This document shows positions 5,371 to 8,643 of a stretch of DNA of 8,643 bases, piece by piece (position 1 is the first letter of the stretch; each line of letters starts with the position of its first letter). Below the pieces are notes generated by a model. That model saw only the letters and a program-made list of their open reading frames with translations, ran no database searches and was not told where the DNA came from. Source of the stretch: Paracoccaceae bacterium (GTDB lineage: Bacteria > Pseudomonadota > Alphaproteobacteria > Rhodobacterales > Rhodobacteraceae); NCBI GenBank assembly GCA_023254015.1, contig JALQYS010000268.1:1-8643 (forward strand), given 5' to 3'. The position numbers and the translations under genes were made by a program.

Positions 5371-7020
5371 ATGACCGAAATCGTGCGCGAAACGATGGAA
5401 TATGACGTTGTGATCGTGGGCGCGGGGCCATCTGGCCTTTCGGCAGCGATCCGGTTGAAGCAGATCAACCCCGACCTGTCGGTGGTGGTGCTCGAAAAGG
5501 GCTCCGAAGTGGGGGCGCACATCCTGTCGGGGGCCGTGCTTGACCCCTCGGGTCTGGATGCGCTGATCCCCGATTGGCGGGAAAAGGGCGCTCCGATCAA
5601 GACCGAGGTGCAGGAGGACAATTTCTTTGTCCTCGGGCCGGCCGGGCAGATGCGTATCCCCAACTGGCCGATGCCGCCGCTGATGAACAACCACGGCAAC
5701 TATATCGTATCGATGGCCAATGTCTGCCGCTGGCTGGGCCAACAGGCCGAAGAGCTTGGCGTCGAGATTTTCCCGGGGATGTCGTGCTCGGAAGTCATCT
5801 ACGGCGACAAGGGCGAGGTGCGCGGTGTGGTCGCCGGTGAGTTCGGCCGCAACGCCGATGGCACGCCGGGGCCCTCCTATGAGCCGGGTATGGTTCTGGC
5901 CGGCAAGTACGTCTTCCTTGGCGAGGGCGTCCGCGGTTCGCTGTCGAAAGAGGTCATCGCCAAATATGACCTGTCGAAGGGCAAGTGCCCGCAGAAATTC
6001 GGCATCGGCATGAAGGAAATCTGGGAGATTGATCCCAAGAAGCACCGCCTTGGCACCGTCACCCACACCATGGGCTGGCCGCTGGGTTCGAACGCGGGCG
6101 GTGGGTCCTTCATCTATCACATCGAGAACAACCAAGTTTACGTCGGCTTCGTGGTGCACCTTAACTACGAAAACCCGCACCTTTACCCCTATATGGAGTT
6201 CCAGCGGTTCAAGCATCACCCGATGGTGGCCGAACTCCTGAAGGGCGGCAAGCGCGTGGCCTATGGCGCGCGGGCGATTTCCGAAGGCGGCTGGCAGTCG
6301 ATCCCGAAGATGGTCGCACCGGGCGTGGCCTTGCTGGGCTGCTCGGCCGGTCTTGTGAACGTGCCGCGCATCAAGGGCAACCACAACGCCATGCTGTCAG
6401 GCATCGCAGCGGCCGAGGCGGCTGCGGCGGCAATCGCGGCGGGCCGCGCCAGCGACGAGCTGAACGATTATGAAACCGCCGTCCGCAACGGCCCCATCGG
6501 CAAGGACCTGAAAAAGGTTCGCAACGTCAAACCGCTGTGGTCGAAGTATGGCCTGATCGCCAGCCTTACGCTGGGCGGCGCCGACATGTGGGCCAACACC
6601 TTTGGCCTGACCATTCTGGGCACCCTGCGCCATGGCAAGTCCGACGCCAAGGCCACCGGCAAGGCCAAGGATTTCGCGCCCATCGAATACCCGAAGCCCG
6701 ATGGCGTTCTGTCGTTCGACCGTCTGACCAACGTGGCCTTCAGCTTTACGAACCATGATGAAAACCAGCCCGCGCACCTGAAACTGAAAGACCCCTCGAT
6801 CCCGATTTCAGTCAACCTGCGGGATTACGCCGAGCCTGCGCAGCGCTATTGCCCGGCCGGGGTTTACGAGGTGATCGCCGAAGAGGGCAAAGAGCCGCGC
6901 TTCCAGATCAACTTCCAGAACTGCGTCCACTGCAAGACCTGCGACATCAAGGATCCGTCGCAAAACATCACCTGGACCACGCCGATGGGCGGTGGCGGGC
7001 CGAACTACCCGAACATGTGA
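5371..7020 (+). CDS. Electron transfer flavoprotein-ubiquinone oxidoreductase (ETF-QO)
   Basis: This enzyme takes electrons from reduced electron transfer flavoprotein, which collects them from acyl-CoA and other dehydrogenases, and passes them to ubiquinone at the cytoplasmic membrane. The 549 residues are the full usual length. Seen: the FAD dinucleotide-binding motif VVIVGAGPSGLSAAI (13-27) and the following acidic strand end (VVVLEKG, 38-44); the central flavin/quinone domain, with no strong membrane helix, fitting a peripheral membrane enzyme; and a C-terminal ferredoxin-like part with C494 (YCPAGVYE) and C518-x2-C521-x2-C524 (NCVHCKTC), the four ligands of the single [4Fe-4S] cluster. 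The C-terminal GGGGPNYP segment is also typical. ATG 5371 is preceded by GGAGGG (5359-5364) at six bases; ATG 5395 is a less likely alternative. etfA and etfB are not adjacent. The gene is probably transcribed alone, ending at the hairpin at 7042-7074. It is sometimes called etfD or etf-QO. Confidence 0.97.
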   Translation: MTEIVRETMEYDVVIVGAGPSGLSAAIRLKQINPDLSVVVLEKGSEVGAHILSGAVLDPSGLDALIPDWREKGAPIKTEVQEDNFFVLGPAGQMRIPNWPMPPLMNNHGNYIVSMANVCRWLGQQAEELGVEIFPGMSCSEVIYGDKGEVRGVVAGEFGRNADGTPGPSYEPGMVLAGKYVFLGEGVRGSLSKEVIAKYDLSKGKCPQKFGIGMKEIWEIDPKKHRLGTVTHTMGWPLGSNAGGGSFIYHIENNQVYVGFVVHLNYENPHLYPYMEFQRFKHHPMVAELLKGGKRVAYGARAISEGGWQSIPKMVAPGVALLGCSAGLVNVPRIKGNHNAMLSGIAAAEAAAAAIAAGRASDELNDYETAVRNGPIGKDLKKVRNVKPLWSKYGLIASLTLGGADMWANTFGLTILGTLRHGKSDAKATGKAKDFAPIEYPKPDGVLSFDRLTNVAFSFTNHDENQPAHLKLKDPSIPISVNLRDYAEPAQRYCPAGVYEVIAEEGKEPRFQINFQNCVHCKTCDIKDPSQNITWTTPMGGGGPNYPNM

Positions 7021-7041
7021 TCGGCAATCCAAGGAAAATTC

Positions 7042-7074
7042 ATGCGGGCCGGGGAAACTCTCCTCGGCCCGCAT
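7042..7074 (+). terminator. Hairpin terminator after the ETF-QO gene
   Basis: ATGCGGGCC (7042-7050) is perfectly complementary to GGCCCGCAT (7066-7074). The stem continues inward as GGGGA (7051-7055) against TCCTC (7061-7065) with one G-T wobble, making a 14-pair stem around the loop AACTC. It begins 22 bases after the stop codon. The following sequence has only short T runs (TT, TTT), so the classic T-tract is weak on this strand; upstream AAAATT would serve as a T-tract in the opposite direction. Confidence 0.75.
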
Positions 7075-7130
7075 TGCGTTTGCGCGCCGCTCTGACTAGC
7101 TATTTCTGAAGTCTCAGGAGGAGCCTGCCG

Positions 7131-8643
7131 ATGCCATCCCGCGTTGACGTTCCAAAGCCCCGCCATCCGCTTGGTGCCGCCCGCTTCGCGCTTGCGCTGG
7201 CATTGGGCGTTGCGCTGGGCCTGCCTGCCGCAGCGGAAGACACCGCAGCACAAGCAGAACCCGCCGCGGCAAAGGCCGGGGCAGCCGAGGGGCCGATCGA
7301 TTCGGGGGCCTTTCTTGCAGCCCGTGCCGCACGAAGCCATGCCGACTATACCGCGGCCGCAGCTTGGTATGCCCGTGCGCTTGTGACGGATCCGGGCAAC
7401 CCCAGCCTTTTGGAAGGCGCGATCCTGTCGAATATCGGGCTTGGGGAATTCACGCCGGCCGCTGCCATGGCCCGCGCCTTGGCCGAACAGAATGTAGATA
7501 GCCAGATCGGCTATCTGGCGCTTTTGATCAATGGATTGGTCGCCGAAAATTATGACGACGCGATTGCGCGCAGCGCTGACGGTGTGAAAAAAGGCGCGCT
7601 GCTGGATACCCTTGTCACCGCGTGGGCGCAGGTTGGCCTTGGCCGGATGTCGGACGCAACCGCAACCTTCGACATCCTGATCCGCAACCCGGACATGGCT
7701 GCTTTTGGCCTTTATCACAAGGCTTTGGCTTTGGCCTCCGCCGGTGATTTCGAAGGGGCGAACGCGATCTTTGCCGACAAGAACGCCGGCGTCCTGCAAC
7801 AGATGCGGCGTGGCATTCTGGCCCATGCCCGCGTGCTGTCACAGTTGGAACGGAACAAAGAGGCCCTGGCGCTGCTGGACGCCAGTTTCACTGGGGATCC
7901 CGACCCCGAACTGGCCGACCTGCGACACCGGCTTGAGGCGGGCGAACCGGTGCCATTCGATGTGGTCACCAACGCCAAAGACGGTATGGCAGAGGTGTTC
8001 TACACCCTTGCCATGGCCTTGGGTCAGGAAGGGGACGCGACGCAAACCCTGATCTATGCCCGCGGCGCGCAGGCGCTGCGCCCCGGTCAGCAGGACACCG
8101 CGCTTTTGGTCGCGGGGCTCTTGGAAGAACAAGGCCAGCATGGTTTGGCCATCGCGGTCTACGCGACCATCCCGGCAGAAAGCCCGTCTTTCTATGTTGC
8201 CGAAATCGGCCGGGCGCAGGCGAATTACGCGTCAGGACGCAAAGAAGCCTCGCTTGAGATCCTGCAAGGATTGGCCCGCGCCAAGCCCGATCTTTTGGTC
8301 GCGCAAGTGGCATTGGCCGATGCCTATCGTCGCGATGAACGGTTTGAAGAGGCGCGCAAGTCCTATGATCTTGCGATTGGTCTTCTGAAAGAACCCGCAG
8401 CCGAGAACTGGCCCTTGTATTTCAGCCGCGGCATTTGCGCCGAACAACTGGGCGATTTTGATGCCACCGTGGCCGATCTGGAAGAGGCGCTGCGGCTGAA
8501 CCCCGAACAGCCGCAGGTTCTGAACTACCTAGGCTACAGCTATGTCGACCGGGGTGAAAATCTGGACGAAGCCCTTGGCATGATCGAACGCGCCGTCGCG
8601 CGTGAACCGGGGTCGGGCTATATCATCGACAGTCTGGCTTGGG
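7131..8643 (+). CDS. Exported tetratricopeptide-repeat (TPR) protein, 3' end outside window
   Basis: The frame is open from ATG 7131 to the window edge, giving 504 residues without a stop. The start has a strong ribosome site, AGGAGGAG (7116-7123), seven bases upstream. Residues 1-35 look like a Sec signal peptide: basic Arg/Lys/His N-region, a hydrophobic Ala/Leu core (about 16-32), and a likely cut after PAAA (A35, before EDT). After an Ala-rich linker (36-55), the protein is helical throughout with TPR-like helix pairs, including ADYTAAAAWYARAL (71-84) and FEEARKSYDLAI (405-416). The clearest repeats are the last two: GDFDATVADLEEALRLNP (441-458), then LNYLGYSYVDRGENLDEALG (464-483) through REPGSGYIIDSLAW (491-504). 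TPR proteins are protein-binding scaffolds; the partner is unknown. Export suggests a periplasmic or outer-membrane-linked role. It is a separate unit from the oxidoreductase gene, behind the terminator. A weak promoter-like pair TTGCGC (7080-7085) and TATTTC (7101-7106) has a short 15-base spacer. Confidence 0.9.
   Translation, partial: MPSRVDVPKPRHPLGAARFALALALGVALGLPAAAEDTAAQAEPAAAKAGAAEGPIDSGAFLAARAARSHADYTAAAAWYARALVTDPGNPSLLEGAILSNIGLGEFTPAAAMARALAEQNVDSQIGYLALLINGLVAENYDDAIARSADGVKKGALLDTLVTAWAQVGLGRMSDATATFDILIRNPDMAAFGLYHKALALASAGDFEGANAIFADKNAGVLQQMRRGILAHARVLSQLERNKEALALLDASFTGDPDPELADLRHRLEAGEPVPFDVVTNAKDGMAEVFYTLAMALGQEGDATQTLIYARGAQALRPGQQDTALLVAGLLEEQGQHGLAIAVYATIPAESPSFYVAEIGRAQANYASGRKEASLEILQGLARAKPDLLVAQVALADAYRRDERFEEARKSYDLAIGLLKEPAAENWPLYFSRGICAEQLGDFDATVADLEEALRLNPEQPQVLNYLGYSYVDRGENLDEALGMIERAVAREPGSGYIIDSLAW

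Noticed and set aside
5110..6384. 424-residue minus-strand open frame over the ETF-QO gene
   Set aside because: Antisense to a well-recognised enzyme with all cofactor motifs; composition is that of a shadow frame.
7005..7826. 273-residue minus-strand open frame across the terminator and start of the TPR gene
   Set aside because: It runs through the ETF-QO terminator hairpin and opposes the plus-strand TPR gene, which has a strong ribosome site and a signal peptide.
1..8643. Defence system, mobile element, prophage, CRISPR array or secondary-metabolite cluster
   Set aside because: All eight genes are housekeeping-like or lineage-typical, gene spacing is regular, and no transposase, integrase, repeat-spacer pattern or sharp composition shift was seen.

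Overview
This is a GC-rich chromosomal window (roughly two thirds G+C by eye, with strong third-position GC bias) that reads like a member of the Rhodobacteraceae (Alphaproteobacteria, Rhodobacter/Paracoccus type). The assignment rests on the character of the proteins (FtsX, AccA, GreA, ETF-ubiquinone oxidoreductase) and on the gene order; no database search was run. Eight protein genes are present, two of them cut by the window edges. No tRNA, rRNA, CRISPR array, insertion sequence or phage gene was seen.

Layout. (1) 1-1488, plus strand: the 3' part of ftsX (cell-division ABC-type membrane subunit), then, one base after its stop, a PlsC-type lysophospholipid acyltransferase. (2) 1489-1582: a dense set of inverted repeats between two convergent genes. 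(3) 1583-2542, minus strand: accA, the alpha carboxyltransferase subunit of acetyl-CoA carboxylase. (4) 2675-3532, plus strand: a stand-alone polysaccharide pyruvyl transferase-like protein, divergent from accA. (5) 3552-5101, minus strand: greA followed 20 bases later by an uncharacterised two-helix membrane protein with a coiled coil; probably one transcript. (6) 5102-5370: a 269-base divergent control region with several inverted repeats. (7) 5371-7020, plus strand: electron transfer flavoprotein-ubiquinone oxidoreductase, closed by a clear hairpin terminator at 7042-7074. (8) 7131 to the window end, plus strand: an exported TPR protein, open at the right edge.

Functionally this is mostly housekeeping. 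PlsC and AccA serve lipid synthesis (phosphatidic acid formation and malonyl-CoA supply). ETF-QO feeds electrons from fatty-acid and amino-acid oxidation into ubiquinone. FtsX links the divisome to wall hydrolysis, and GreA rescues stalled RNA polymerase.

I looked for a new multi-gene system and do not see one. The parts that deserve a second look are the interleaved inverted repeats at 1491-1560, the inverted repeats flanking the greA/ETF-QO control region, and two poorly characterised proteins: the greA-linked membrane protein and the isolated pyruvyl transferase-like protein.
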